The translations under genes were made by a program, and so were the position numbers. This document shows, piece after piece, positions 1 to 9,947 of a DNA stretch of 64,000 bases. Numbering within the stretch: position 1 is the first letter of the stretch; every line of letters begins with the position of its first letter. The DNA is from Dromiciops gliroides (lineage: Eukaryota > Chordata > Mammalia > Microbiotheria > Microbiotheriidae), in NCBI RefSeq assembly GCF_019393635.1, contig NC_057864.1, positions 476,488,617-476,552,616 on the forward strand, given 5' to 3'. Below the pieces are notes generated by a model, which had not been told where the DNA came from, did not search any database, and saw only the letters and a list, made by a program, of their open reading frames with translations.

Positions 1-993
1 TTCACAAACTGTCTCACACCTAACCACAGGAGAGGATTTCCCCAGGCCTTGGCCTAAGGAATTTCTTCTGACCTGGGAGAATGGGAAGATTCAGGAGCTC
101 CGAAATTCCTTCTGGGGGTAAGGAAAGTGGAAACTACAGAAGCTCTGTGTCTGGGCCAGCCAGACCAAGCCGCCACATCGTCTAGGCTTCATCCGGTGTA
201 TTCATTGTCACCTTGACTCGGTCAAATGCTGCTTCTCCTTTGCCCTGCCTACTTGCAAGAGCATGCCAAGCCCTGACACCACAGACCAGTTGAGGACAGC
301 ACCGGCTAAGGCTTTCTGTGACAAGGCCCCAGACAGGAAGGCTGAGCGGGGTCAGTATCTCCAAGGCCCTTCATGGAAGCTCCCGGCTATCTTCACCATC
401 ACAAGCCAGGAGGGGAGCCACATCTCCTTCCTGTATGCTCAGGGCTCCCATGTCAAGGCAGTGGAAGAGTTAAAAATTTGCCTCTTGGAAAAGCCAGGAA
501 CCTGGGTCTGTGGTCTGTTTCAATGCCCCAAGTAAGCCTTGGTTTGTGCAAGGAAAGGACTCCACGAAGGTTACCGTCGGTATTACTTTAAGAGAACCAC
601 ACTGGGGAGGAGAGTGGCTTCTCCAGGAATCCATTGGTTAGGTCTCAGGTAAAGGGAAGAATCCTCCTGCCAAGTAACTGATACCTTTGGGTCTAGAAGG
701 AGTTTCAGATTTTCTTAAAGCAAAAAAAAAAAAAAAACCACGTAAGTTGGTCCAGCGAGCCTCGTGGAACGGGGACAGATCTCTGGCAAGGGCTGCCCGA
801 GGAGCCTGACAGGTTGATTACTATGCTGTGACATGATTTATTTATGAAGAATTCGAATTAGCCGAGGTGAGCCACCTTGCTCACTTCTCAGATGGTTTGC
901 TCCAATGGAAATGGTTTGGTCTGCAACAAGCAAGCACTTCCTTATTATCCCTCATTACGCATAGGTACCTGCAAGTGTGAGCATGCGTGTGCA

Positions 994-995
<2 letters not shown>
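1..995. other. intergenic sequence downstream of VPS37D
   Basis: I see no gene, exon or clear transposon here. There is a short A run near 721-737. The next human-order gene beyond VPS37D, DNAJC30, is a single long ORF, and nothing like it is present. Confidence 0.4.

Positions 996-996
<1 letters not shown>

Positions 997-1046
<50 letters not shown>
997..1046. repeat. (GT)n microsatellite
   Basis: About 25 uninterrupted GT units, preceded by two GCATGC-containing imperfect units. Confidence 0.97.
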
Positions 1047-1047
<1 letters not shown>

Positions 1048-1671
1048 TGCTGGATATCACATTCTCAACGCTCCCTTTGTTTCCAGGTTTAGATCACTTT
1101 TCTCTAGCCCGGCTCGCCTCCTGCCTGCCAATCACCTACTTCCCCTCCCCCTTCTGCCCAGTCAGGGTCACATCCTGGGCCTCCAGTTAATGAAGTTTCT
1201 CATTAACCAGCCAACTTCAAGTCTCTCCCTCCTTCCCCAGAGGCAAGCCCACTGGGGTGATGAGCCCCACCCCTCCCACTGCCAACCTCACCAGAGGAAA
1301 CTGCAAAGCACAGCCCCTTTAGTTGGGGGGGGTATCACTGAGGGACCTACCTCGTGCCCCCCCCAAAAAAACAGTGCACACACAATCCTTTCTATGATGA
1401 AGCTTTTCAAGGGCCTCCAGTTGCCATGGCAACACTTCTCCCTAGCAGGCCCATCGGCCCCTCCCAAGGGCCCGTCCCCATGGTGAGAACATCACAGCCT
1501 CCTCCCCCAACCTGCTTCCAGCCCACCAGATGGTCCTCTGAGGTCCTGGGGGAAAGGAGGCTGACTCAGGACCCCACAGACGCAATTACCTGCCTCCAGG
1601 CTGATGCCCCAGATCCCCTAGGATGCTTGGCCTCAAAGGGAATAAACCCTGGCCAAGCCTCAACCCCAGTA
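1047..1671. other. non-repetitive intergenic sequence
   Basis: Pyrimidine-rich, mostly unique-looking sequence. I recognise no coding exon or transposon. Confidence 0.35.
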
Positions 1672-1810
1672 TTGGGTAGACCACTGGGCTTAAGAGTCAG
1701 AAGACCTGGGTTCAAATCCCAGCTTTACCGCTTTGTGTCTGATGACCATAAGTAATTCACTTCTCTCGAGGTCTCTTGGTCTTTGTAAAATCCGAGATTG
1801 GATCAGAACT
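1672..1810 (+). repeat. old tRNA/MIR-like SINE
   Basis: Contains the SINE core phrase AGACCTGGGTTCAAATCCCA followed by a diverged 'gtgacc...tcttgg...gtaaaat' tail. It is too diverged to assign to a subfamily. Confidence 0.6.
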
Positions 1811-1965
1811 GAGGAGTTCTTGTCTGTGTTATGGGCCCCTCTGGCAGCCTGGTGAAGCCTACAGACCCCTTCTCAGAATGGCTTTAAAAGCACAAAATCC
1901 AGAGGATTATAAAGGAAACCAATTACAACCAAACAAAGTCATCAAAATTGTTTTTAACAACCACA

Positions 1966-2148
1966 GTTGGGCACAGTGGGGGGCATCTATGATCCCTGGA
2001 TGGCTTGAGCTGTCCATTTGACGTCCCTTGGGAATGGGGCTACCAGATGGCCTGAGGAAGGCCCGGGTCAAAGTTCACTGGTGCTGTTGAGAACTGGACC
2101 TGCCTGTGAATGATCCCTGCACTCCTAGCCTGGAAGACCTCGTCTCAA
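1966..2148 (+). pseudogene. 7SL (SRP) RNA retropseudogene, internally shortened
   Basis: The segment follows the 7SL RNA order: a start like GGGCACAGTGG, then TGATCCC and GCTTGAGCTG. Next comes the S-domain-like stretch GGGGCTACCAGATGGCCTGA (7SL: ggggaccaccaggttgccta). It ends with CTGTGAATGATCCCTGCACT and a close match to 7SL's GCCTGGGCAACATAGCGAGACCCCGTCTC. It is about 180 bases against roughly 300 for functional 7SL, so the middle is missing. A short A run follows the end. It is therefore a dead SRP RNA copy, not an RNA gene. Confidence 0.85.
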
Positions 2149-2344
2149 AAAGCCCCAAGCTCATAGACCCAGGGTCAAGAACCACCAGATTAGGTGATCT
2201 TTGATTCTTTTCAACTATAATAGGAAATTAGCCCGAGGCCCCTACCTCTTGGGCAGCCTCCTTCAAGCCTTCCTCAGGCTTTGATCCTGATGTGGCAAAG
2301 GCCCAGACTTAACTACAAATGAGAGGCTGTAGGACCACAGTGCC

Positions 2345-2520
2345 GAGAGCCCTGAATGGGGAGTCCATGGGCCCGAGCTCCAACCCCAGCCCTGCCACTT
2401 GCCACCTGTGTGACCCCGGAAAGCCACTTCACCTCTGCCAGCCTCAGTTTCCCCACTATAAAATAAAGGGGTTGCACTAGATGGTCTAGGTCTCTGCTGG
2501 CTCCAAAGCTCTGAGTTCTA
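2345..2520 (+). repeat. old MIR-like SINE
   Basis: Shows 'gtgaccccggaaagccacttcacctc', 'CCTCAGTTTCCCCAC' and 'gttgcactagatggtctaggtctctgctgg', the typical 3' half of MIR/core-SINEs in mammals. It lies past the VPS37D poly(A) site. Confidence 0.7.
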
Positions 2521-2784
2521 TGCTCTGTCTCCCCACGTGGTCAAATACCAAAGGCCAGAGCAAAGTTCCAATCCACGGGTCACGCTCCACACTCTCAGCA
2601 GAAGATAGTCAATATGGGGAGAGACCTGGTCGGCCTGGAACAGATCCAGGGAAAGCAGGCCCAAGAGAACAAGGTGATGAGGTCCCCGGAGCCCCAGAGC
2701 TAGTGCCGAAGGACGTGAGGGACCCTCTCCCGAAGCCTGTGGCTTTGCTGGCACACACACCCTCTCCTGTTTCCGACTGGCCAA

Positions 2785-2815
2785 GCAGTGCACACACAAA
2801 AAAAAAGACTTTATT
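2785..2815 (-). terminator. VPS37D: VPS37D poly(A) signal and downstream U/GU-rich element
   Basis: On the minus strand AATAAA (2815-2810) is followed within 6 bases by a run of T and then TGTGTGTGC. This is the standard arrangement of a hexamer plus U-rich and GU-rich downstream elements. It lies 930 bases past the VPS37D stop codon. A second AATAAA at about 2985-2990 lies in repeat-like sequence and lacks such a good downstream element. Confidence 0.75.
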
Positions 2816-3745
2816 GCCTGGTGGGCTTCATGGCAGAGGTAGGCAGGACTCTGAAGGGAGGGTGGGCAGGGAGAGTTGGCGAGGCACGGAGGAAGGGGGA
2901 GGACAGTGCAAGCAGAGAAGGTGGGAATGAGCTGAGCGTGCAGTGTTCAGTAGGCTGGCCTCATCAGCATCTTCACCATCACATTTATTGAGGGGCCTGG
3001 CGGGCAGGGCACTAGACAGAACACACAAAGACAAGGACCCTGCCTCTCGAAGGTCCCATTCTAAAGAGACAAGACAGAAAAGGACAGAGTGTTCTCGTTG
3101 CCGGGCGGGTTCGGCCCGCTCTCCTTGCTGGACGGTAGCGCCCCCCTCCCCCCCAATGCCACGATGCCCTCACCCCTTCATGCCTGGATGTGTTCATGGG
3201 GGGAGGGGGACAGCGTGCGGTCCCAAGGGCTACCTCGCCCTCCCAGGTGAGGGCCCTCCTAGCTGACACAAGGGAACCAGGGGATGGAGGGAAGGAAGAG
3301 GCCAGGGAGAAATCTGAGGATGTCTCCTGCTGCCTGGGCGTCATGCCCAGCAAAAGGCCCCTTCCCAAGTTACCGGTGGATCATGGGAAATGCCCCCACC
3401 CCCACCCTGCAAGCCTAGATGTGGGAATGCTCCCTCCTCGGGCATGGGGAAAAGCAAGCTCTGGCCAGCCCTCCAACCCTCCCCCCACCCCAGCCAGGGA
3501 GAGAGAAATAGCAGAGTTCCCTCAAAGCTGGGGGGCAAAGGCCCCTGCCCCCCACCCCTACCCACTGTCTCATCCTCCTGGAGCCCCTTTTCCTGGGCTC
3601 TGCCTCCAGGGGCAGGGACCTTGCTGGAGTCCTGGGGGAAGGGGAGCCTGCCCCTCCACCATCTCACTCTTCAAGAATGGTGGTGGTAGGAGCCTGGTAT
3701 CAAGTCTGTCTGGGGGCCCTCCTGGAGGGGGCCACATTCTAAGCC
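2790..3745 (-). other. VPS37D: VPS37D 3' UTR
   Basis: About 950 bases between the stop codon and the poly(A) signal, GC-rich in its first half. At 2955-3015 there is a patch (acatttattgaggggcctgg, then gggcagggcactagacagaac) that looks like an old dispersed repeat within the UTR. No other coding potential is seen. Confidence 0.65.
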
Positions 3746-4153
3746 CTACCGATGGGGGGGTTCCGACTGCGGGGGCCGGGGGCTCTGCAAGGAGGCCTGG
3801 CCAAGCAGGCGCGAGGGGGAGCCCTGGACTGGGGGGAGGACAGGTCGGGAGTCCAGAGGAGGGAGGTTTCGGGGTGCTGCGGGAAGGCCCCTGGCAACCC
3901 CCGAGGGCAGCAGAGCCGCCGTGGCAGGGGCCAAGGCATATCGCAGCTGGAAAAGTTTGGTGGGGGCTGCAGCAGGAGGCGGGGGAGGGGGAGGAGGAGG
4001 GGTAGGGGGCTGGGGCCGATCCTGCTTAAGCAGCAACTCCTGAAGCTTCTCAGCCTGGGTCCGACGCAGGTGGGCCAGAGCCCGGCCCCGCTGAAAGGCT
4101 GGCAGGAAGGCCTCTAGACTCTGCTCCCCGAGTAGCAGCTGCTCCATCTGCTC
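3746..4153 (-). CDS. VPS37D: VPS37D coding exon 4 (last), residues 133-267
   Basis: Acceptor CCCCAG sits just before GAG CAG ATG at 4153. The exon opens EQMEQLLLGEQSLEAFLPAF, matching human VPS37D almost exactly, then QRGRALAHLRRTQAEKLQEL, which ends the Mod(r) helical region. The rest is a proline-rich tail with a run of nine prolines and the conserved phrase LPPLDSRPV. It ends SEPPHR-stop, the same C-terminus as the human protein (TAG at 3748-3746). The tail is somewhat longer than in human, around the polyproline run, and is the least conserved part. Confidence 0.96.
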   Translation of the reverse strand, partial: EQMEQLLLGEQSLEAFLPAFQRGRALAHLRRTQAEKLQELLLKQDRPQPPTPPPPPPPPPAAAPTKLFQLRYALAPATAALLPSGVARGLPAAPRNLPPLDSRPVLPPVQGSPSRLLGQASLQSPRPPQSEPPHR

Positions 4154-5202
4154 CTGGGGCACAAGGGAAGAAGAGAGAGCTTTGTGGGAGGGAGGAGGAA
4201 TCAAGGGACAAAACAAGGGAGGGGGAAAGATTGGGGACCTCAGGCCCACCCTCCAGTATTGTGCGTCCTCTGCACTAAGAACCTTGTCACCTGGGGAGGG
4301 GAGACCATGGGGGTGGCAGGGAGTCCCACACCGGGGTCCCAGTCCCAGCTTCTGCCATGGTCCCACTGAGGGACCCTGGGCAAAGTCCCTCAACCCCTGC
4401 AGCTATTCTGTAAAGTGAGAAGCTCGAACTAGGTGGTCTTTGGGATTCCATGATGAGACTTACACACAGGGGGCCAGACAACAGCCAGAGCCGTAAGTGC
4501 TGTAGCCACTAAAGGATCGGAGAAATGACTGGAGGAGCTAAGGAAGGCTCCAAAGAGGAGGTGAGCTTTGAGTAGGGCTTTGAAGGATTAGAAGAATGTG
4601 CATAAGGAGAAGAGGAGGGAAAAGAGAGGCAGCAGACATGGCAGGGAAGAGAAGTTGGGAGGAGTAGAACATCTGGGGGCAGGAGCAGTGAGAGAAGCCT
4701 AGAATAACTAAAGCACTAAGTCGGGGTCTCCTCCCTTCTCCTCTCTCCTGGGTCCCACTAAAGCAAGCCCCTAAAGAGCTAAACAAATTATGGTACATGA
4801 ACAAAATCAAGTGTGGAATCATCAGAAATAATGACTATAGAAGAGAAGCATGGGCAAACTTAGCAGAAGTGATTCAGAGTGAAGTAAGCAGAATCAGTAG
4901 AATACACACAATGACTATAACAGCCTAAGCCAAAAGCCCATAAAAATCAAACATAACTGAACCCAGTATAATTATAAGGAGCCAGCTTGGTCCAGAAGTT
5001 TAGAAAAATGTGCCTCCCTCCCTTCCTTGCAGAAGTTGGTGGACTATGGGTGTGGAATACTGCATACACTGTCAGATATGGCCAAGGTTTGGCTAGCAGG
5101 GCAGAAGGAGGGAGATGTTTGGAAATGGATGTGACGTAAAAACAGGATACAATTTTAAAATAATAACAATCAAAAGAAAAGCAATCCCTGTTTCCTCCTC
5201 AC
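4154..5202 (-). other. VPS37D: VPS37D intron 3
   Basis: The intron is bounded by GTGAGG (donor, 5202) and CCCCAG (acceptor, 4154). It holds MIR-like sequence around 4360-4450 and an L1 tail at 4775-5185. No other features were seen. Confidence 0.85.
4775..5185 (+). mobile_element. L1 ORF2 C-terminal/3' end fragment
   Basis: The plus strand reads about as KLWYMNKIKCGIIRN...EVIQSEVSR...IHTM. This aligns with the same ORF2 C-terminal stretch seen at 45030-45170 (LWYMNVIEYYCAVRN). It is decayed and lies antisense within VPS37D intron 3. Confidence 0.7.
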
Positions 5203-5285
5203 CTCAGCCTCCTGCTCAGCTTCCTCCAGTTCTGCCCGGAGACCATTCAGGGCACACTGTGGGTTCCAGCGCTGCACATTCACCT
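5203..5285 (-). CDS. VPS37D: VPS37D coding exon 3, residues 105-132
   Basis: Acceptor CCTCAG lies before AGGTGAATG and the donor is GAG|GTGAGG. The G left over from exon 2 plus AG completes Glu105. The exon reads VNVQRWNPQCALNGLRAEL then EEAEQEAE, against human ESMHRWSPHCALGWLQAELEEAEQEAE. It is a core helix of the Mod(r) domain. The first residues (VNV) differ from the human ESM; the rest is well conserved. Confidence 0.95.
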
Positions 5286-5399
5286 CTGAGGACCACAGGG
5301 ATAGAATAAAACTAGACACCCCCCCCCCTTCCTTCTCCCAGCAGGAACCAAGGTCTCCTAAGCCCAGGAACTCCAGTCTTGCTGGAGTCACATCACCCT

Positions 5400-5690
5400 C
5401 CCTAGTGGGCAGCTAGGGGGCCCCAGAGTGCACAGAGCTCTGGGCTTAAAGTCAGGAAGGTCTGAGTTTAAAACCTGCCTCAGACACTTACTAGCTGTGT
5501 GACCCTGGGCAAGTCATTTAACCTCCATTTGCCTTAGTTTTCTCATCTGTAAGATCAGGCTAGTAACAGCACCTATCTCCCAGAGTTGTAAAAAATCAAA
5601 TGAGACAATAATTGTTTAGCAATGGGCACTGTGTGCCTGGCACACAGTGCTATCTATATACATGTTGTCATTGTTGTTGTTATTGGTGTA
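5400..5690 (+). mobile_element. older, long marsupial SINE
   Basis: Starts GGGCAGCTAGG, has TCAGACACTTACTAGCTGTG and GACCCTGGGCAAGTCATTTA. It then continues into a longer tail (cctcagttttctcatctgtaagat..., aatgagacaata) not found in the short SINE. More diverged than the young copies. Confidence 0.8.
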
Positions 5691-5839
5691 TCTTTGACTT
5701 TGCAAACCCTTCTAATAAGTGTCAGGAGGCAAATACCTAGTTTCTAAGTTAGGGATAGGGATGGGGACTGGAGCTGTGATTTAACTGGTATAGGGAGCTC
5801 CCAGGAAAAAAAACAAAAAACAAAAAAAAACCTCCCTCT

Positions 5840-5990
5840 ACCAGTGCAGGTTAGCACCTTCTTTGCATCTGACAGTCTTGGAGAAGTGCCTAGGACATCA
5901 ACAGGTGAAATGACTTGCCCAGGGTCACAAAGCCAGGACAGGTCAGAACTCGCGTCTTCCTGGCCGCAAGGCCTATATGATACCCCCTAA
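5840..5990 (-). mobile_element. old SINE
   Basis: Minus-strand body: TGACTTGCCCAGGGTCACA and 'gtcagaactcgcgtcttcc' on the plus strand are the reverse of the SINE body. Confidence 0.65.
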
Positions 5991-6568
5991 CTCTTGGAAG
6001 CCAAGCGGTGGGGAAGGCTGCTGTTTTGTGGCTTGGTCTGGGCATTTTCAGGATGCTGATTGACCAGAGCTGGGACATCTGAGTGCCCCTCACTTTGGGG
6101 AGGCCCTTCCTCATCCCCCTGACTTCCTCTTTGACCCCAGGCCAGGAAGAAAAAAAGGAAAGGAAGAGCCAGTGGCCCGGGCCAAGCCAAGGCCAAAAGG
6201 GTATCTCTAGCGGCCCTTCCCTCTCCCTTCTCAGTGCCCTCACTACCCCCAGAACAGGCAAGGTCCCCCATGAAGCCCTTCCCTCCCCTTTGGGGCTCAA
6301 AGCCCTGGAACTTTACCTCCATCTGCCTCCCTTTGACCTTTAACCCCCCCCAATATTCTGCCCAACCCCTCAAGGCCTTGCTCCAATCTTTCCAAAATGA
6401 CACCAGACCAATCACTCAGGTGCTCATAGGGGCCAGTGTGTTACCAGACCAAGCCCCCTCCCCCTTACTGTTTGACCTATTGGTGACTTTGGGGCAGGAG
6501 AGAATGCCTCTGATGGCCAGCAGTAGGGATCTTTGGAGAGAGGCAGGCTTGGAGCAGCCAGCACTTAC

Positions 6569-6740
6569 CAAGCCTCTGCTGTTTGTCCCAGCAGCTCTCT
6601 ACCAGCTCCCGAAGCTCTTGGTACTTAATGGCCAAAGCAGCTTTGCCCATCTCCAGGCGAGGCCGCAGGGCCAGGTTCTCCTTGGCCAAGGTGTAATTGG
6701 AGGCCAGACATGCCTCTCTCTCCAGCTGCAAACCCTGGAA
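6569..6740 (-). CDS. VPS37D: VPS37D coding exon 2, residues 48-105 (first base of codon 105)
   Basis: Acceptor TCCCTAG lies before TTCCAG, and donor CTTG|GTAAGT ends the exon in phase 1. It reads [20 protein letters not shown], then [20 protein letters not shown], then [17 protein letters not shown]. This is close to human VPS37D, differing mainly near the end (human QELREVAENCADKLQRL). It forms the long helix of the Mod(r) domain. A tetranucleotide-based minisatellite begins 17 bases upstream of the acceptor on the transcribed strand. Confidence 0.97.
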
Positions 6741-6757
6741 CTAGGGAGATAGAAGTG

Positions 6758-7033
6758 ATATGTCCATCCACCTATTTGTCTGTCCACCCATCAATCCGTC
6801 TGTCCATCCGTCCATCCATCCAACCACCCATCCATCTGTCTGTCCATCCGTCTGTCCATCCGTCCATCCATCCAACCACCTGTCCATCTGTCTGTCCATC
6901 TGTCCATCCATCCATCCATCCATCCATCCATCCGTCTGTCCATCCGTCTGTCCATCCGTCCATCCATCCAACCACCCGTCCATCTGTCCATCCATCTGTC
7001 CATCCATCCATCCATCCATCCATCCATCCATCC
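6758..7033. repeat. (TCCA/TCTG)n degenerate minisatellite beside the exon 2 acceptor
   Basis: About 275 bases built from TCCATCCA, TCTGTCCA and CGTCCATC tetranucleotide blocks with higher-order units around 40-60 bases. On the VPS37D strand it is GGATGGAC-type and ends about 17 bases before the exon 2 splice acceptor. The frames reading [11 protein letters not shown] or [10 protein letters not shown] are repeat artefacts, not genes. Confidence 0.97.
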
Positions 7034-7364
7034 CCTCTTTTATTAAGTGCCCCTGTCCTGTGTGCCCAGACCTGTGCTCCAACACACTTCAGAGAAGGGA
7101 GAAGTCATAGTCCTTGCCTTCAAGAGGGGTTCATTCTATGGAAAGAGACAAACCCAACCTCGCGCCGAGTTCACTCCCAAGTGTCAGCAGACAAATGATA
7201 TTCTCATTTTGCTTGGGCCACTATGTGATTTTAGTCAAAAAGCATAGGTGTTCTCTATGTGCCAGACACTGGGCTAAGCACCAAGCCCCCAAGCGCAGTA
7301 TAGGGGAGGAGCACTGAGGACTGCTCAAGTCTCTTCCTACTCTAAATCAATGACTTTAGATACA

Positions 7365-7680
7365 ACATAGTGAACAAAGCAGCTGACTTGGACTCAGGAA
7401 GACCTGGGTTCAAATCCCACCTCATTTATCTGATTTATGACCCTGAACAAATCGCCTAACTTCTCTTTCCCCCAAAACTGGGGAGAAAATTGCACATAAA
7501 ATGTAGAAAAATGCACCCCCAGGTGGGGAGAATTGCACACAAACGTAGGGGACTATAGCTCAAAATGGGGAGAACTGCACAGGCTTGAGGTATGGATTAA
7601 ATAGGACAATGTATGTAAAAGGGCTTTGCAAACCTCAAAGCACTATATAAATGTGAGCTATTATTTTCATTTGCTGTGTG
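7365..7680 (+). mobile_element. old SINE interrupted by a short tandem repeat
   Basis: 'gacctgggttcaaatcccacct' and 'gtatgtaaaagggctttgcaaacctcaaagcactatata' are the body and tail of an old long SINE. Between them (7477-7590) a segment TGGGGAGAATTGCACACAAA recurs nearly three times at about 50-base spacing. Confidence 0.65.
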
Positions 7681-8029
7681 ACTTCACGCAAGTGGCCCTG
7701 CGTCTCTGGGCCTCAGCTTCCTCCTCTATAAAAGGAAGGGACTGGACCAGCCCCTGAGGTCAAGAATTAATCGACGCCCCTACCCCAACCCCACTGAGTT
7801 CATCTGGTTTCACATGTGCACCCACTAGAGTTGGGAGAAAGGGGCTCCCTCTCTGGGAGTGCTGGGCTCCAGCAGATGGTTAGCATGAGGACGGGCAGGG
7901 GCTGGGGAAGGTCCTTTAGGATTCCAGCCCACAGCGGGTAAGGTTTCTCCACCAGCTCTTCCTAAACTGTCTGCCTCCAGTAAGAGTCATGTCACTGGGT
8001 CACAGGCAGGATGGCAATCAGCACCAATG

Positions 8030-8145
8030 AGCATGCAATCTGAAAGAGACCTCAGAGCTCAGGGATGGGATCCAGCATCCTCCATTTACAGATGAAGACT
8101 AGAAAAAGAAAGTGACTTCCCCAAGGTCACATAGCTAAGCCACTC
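8030..8145 (-). mobile_element. old MIR-like SINE
   Basis: 'ctccatttacagatgaagactagaaaaagaaagtgacttccccaaggtcacatagctaa' is the reverse of the common MIR-like 3' half. Confidence 0.6.
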
Positions 8146-8209
8146 AATAGCATAGTCTGCCCCCACCCCGGTTCAAGGATTTTCCTACTGTACTTGCAAG
8201 ATGAGGTCC

Positions 8210-8440
8210 CACAGTCGTCATTATTCATTCACTCACTCAATGAAATTCAACAGATTCATTAAAGACTACAGGCAGGACACTGAGTTTTCCAAGGCCTTTC
8301 AAAAGCACCTCCTTTGGAAGGTACAACCCCAAAGCAATGAGAAGTTAAACAACAAAGTAAACATAAGGGAAATGAAGACTGATAAAGGGTGTTCAGAATG
8401 CCAGGAAACTGCCCAGGCAGAAGTCAAAGGTCAGAGGGAG
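8210..8440. repeat. old dispersed repeat, family not assigned
   Basis: 'ttattcattcactcactcaatgaaattcaacagattcattaaagactacaggcaggacac' resembles the 'size of intake, lead to storage' repeat also seen at 12900 and 57290. I cannot name the family. Confidence 0.45.
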
Positions 8441-8814
8441 CAATGCCCACCTTCCCTTAGGGACCTCTGTTATGCACTTCTCTCCGCTCTGCCCACAGGA
8501 CAGATAATGGGGCAGCTCTCTGAGAGACTTTACAGTTTGCTAGAGATGATGAGGTGGGCGTCTGGACTAAAACTTTTACCACAGAATTGTTTGGAGGGTT
8601 TTGTTTCTTTCACTGATGCCCTTTGTATTTACACTGCAGTCATTTCCATGTATACCCCCTTCTCACTTCCACCCCCCAGGTGAGCCTTCCCTTGGAACAA
8701 AGAAAACAAAGCAAAACTACCAGAGATAGAAACTACAGGGTATGCTACATTTCACACCCAGAGACCCCTGCCTCCGTAACAAAAAGATCAGGTCATTACA
8801 GTTGAGGCCTCAGA

Positions 8815-8935
8815 GTACATCTAGTCAAGGCCCTTCCTTTAACAGATAAGGAAACTGAGCCCCAGAGAGATAAAGTCACTTGCCCAAGGACCTGCATTTG
8901 AACATAAATCCTTTGACTCCAAATCCCAGGGACGC
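8815..8935 (-). mobile_element. old SINE
   Basis: 'acagataaggaaactgagccccagagagataaagtcacttgcccaagg' is the reverse of the MIR/core-SINE body. Confidence 0.6.
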
Positions 8936-9129
8936 CTCTGATCACTGACAGTGAGAGATCTTTGGGGCCGTGAAGGTTTGGGTATACCTGCCTAGGTTTT
9001 ATTCGTACTGCAGGATGGTCCTCTCTACCTTCTGTAATATTTCTTTCACTCGGAGCTGAAGTGTCTATATGTCTGCTGAGTCCCCCCATTCACCCTTTTT
9101 TTCTGTCCCCATACATAAGAGGGGTCAGC

Positions 9130-9300
9130 GTGATATCACAGAAAGAGGCTCTGAGGGCAGAAGACCCGGGTTCAAATCCCACACCTGATGCTTCCTACCT
9201 GTATGATGTTAAGCAAACCACTTCCCCTCCCTAGGCCTCAGTTTCCCAATCAGTCAAATGAGGGGATCGGACTCTAAGGTTCCCTCTAGATCATACATAT
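9130..9300 (+). mobile_element. old SINE
   Basis: 'agaagacccgggttcaaatccca' then 'cctcagtttcccaatcagtcaaatgaggggatcggactctaagg', typical of an old core-SINE copy. Confidence 0.7.
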
Positions 9301-9587
9301 GCCCATCTTCTCTCAAACCCTAATAACAACCTCTTGCTTCTCCAGGGTTTGCAAAGCTTTCTTCTCCCAGCAGCCCTGGGATATAGGGAGCCCTGTTACA
9401 GGTGAAGAAATTGACTCACCCATGACCACATTGTTAGGAAATGTAAAACCTGGATAGAATGTATCTCCCCTGAACTCGTTCTCCTGTAATATACATGCCC
9501 CTCCCCTTCTGTTCTCCAGTGCCTTTCTCAGCCCTGTTAAACTCTGGACCTCCCACAAACTACCATACTCTTCCCTTCTCTTTTAGC

Positions 9588-9590
9588 GCG

Positions 9591-9616
<26 letters not shown>
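9588..9616. repeat. (CA)n microsatellite
   Basis: About 14 CA units inside the larger minisatellite. Confidence 0.95.
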
Positions 9617-9621
<5 letters not shown>

Positions 9622-9788
9622 CCTCTGTCCCCTGTAGAATACATCACTTCTTCTGAACATCAGCCTAAAGAACATATATGGGTATCTATGTATGCATTCC
9701 TTCTGTCCCCCATAGATCATGCAACCCTCCCTTTCCCTCTCCATCTTGCCCCCTAAAACATACCTGTCTCTTAGAGACTATAGACCCT

Positions 9789-9947
9789 GGGGGCAGCTAG
9801 GTGGCGCAGTGGATAAAAGCACCGGCCCTGGATTCCGGAGGACCTGAGTTCAAATCGGACCTCAGACACTTGACCCTTACTAGCCATGTGACCCTGGGCA
9901 AGTCACTTAGCCCTCATTGCCCCGCAAAAAAAAGGGGGGGGGGAGAG
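9789..9947 (+). mobile_element. young marsupial SINE with target-site duplication
   Basis: Full-length copy with head GGCAGCTAGGTGGCGCAGTG and an A tail followed by a G run. It is flanked by identical 15-base repeats GAGACTATAGACCCT at 9774-9788 and 9948-9962. It inserted into the ~33-base minisatellite, so it is younger than the array. Confidence 0.95.

Larger units (their letters stand above)
5286..6568 (-). other. VPS37D: VPS37D intron 2
   Basis: Donor GTAAGT follows exon 2. The intron contains two old SINEs (5400-5690 and 5840-5990). The remainder is unremarkable. Confidence 0.85.

Noticed and set aside
1-2780. DNAJC30, the next gene expected beyond VPS37D
   Set aside because: No J-domain (HPD motif) or long open frame found; it probably lies outside the window.
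3190-4005. 271-residue open frame antisense to VPS37D exon 4
   Set aside because: Shadow of the proline-rich exon and the GC-rich 3' UTR; no recognised domain.
6710-7198. Long open frames on both strands ([21 protein letters not shown])
   Set aside because: Translations of the tetranucleotide minisatellite; open in several frames at once.
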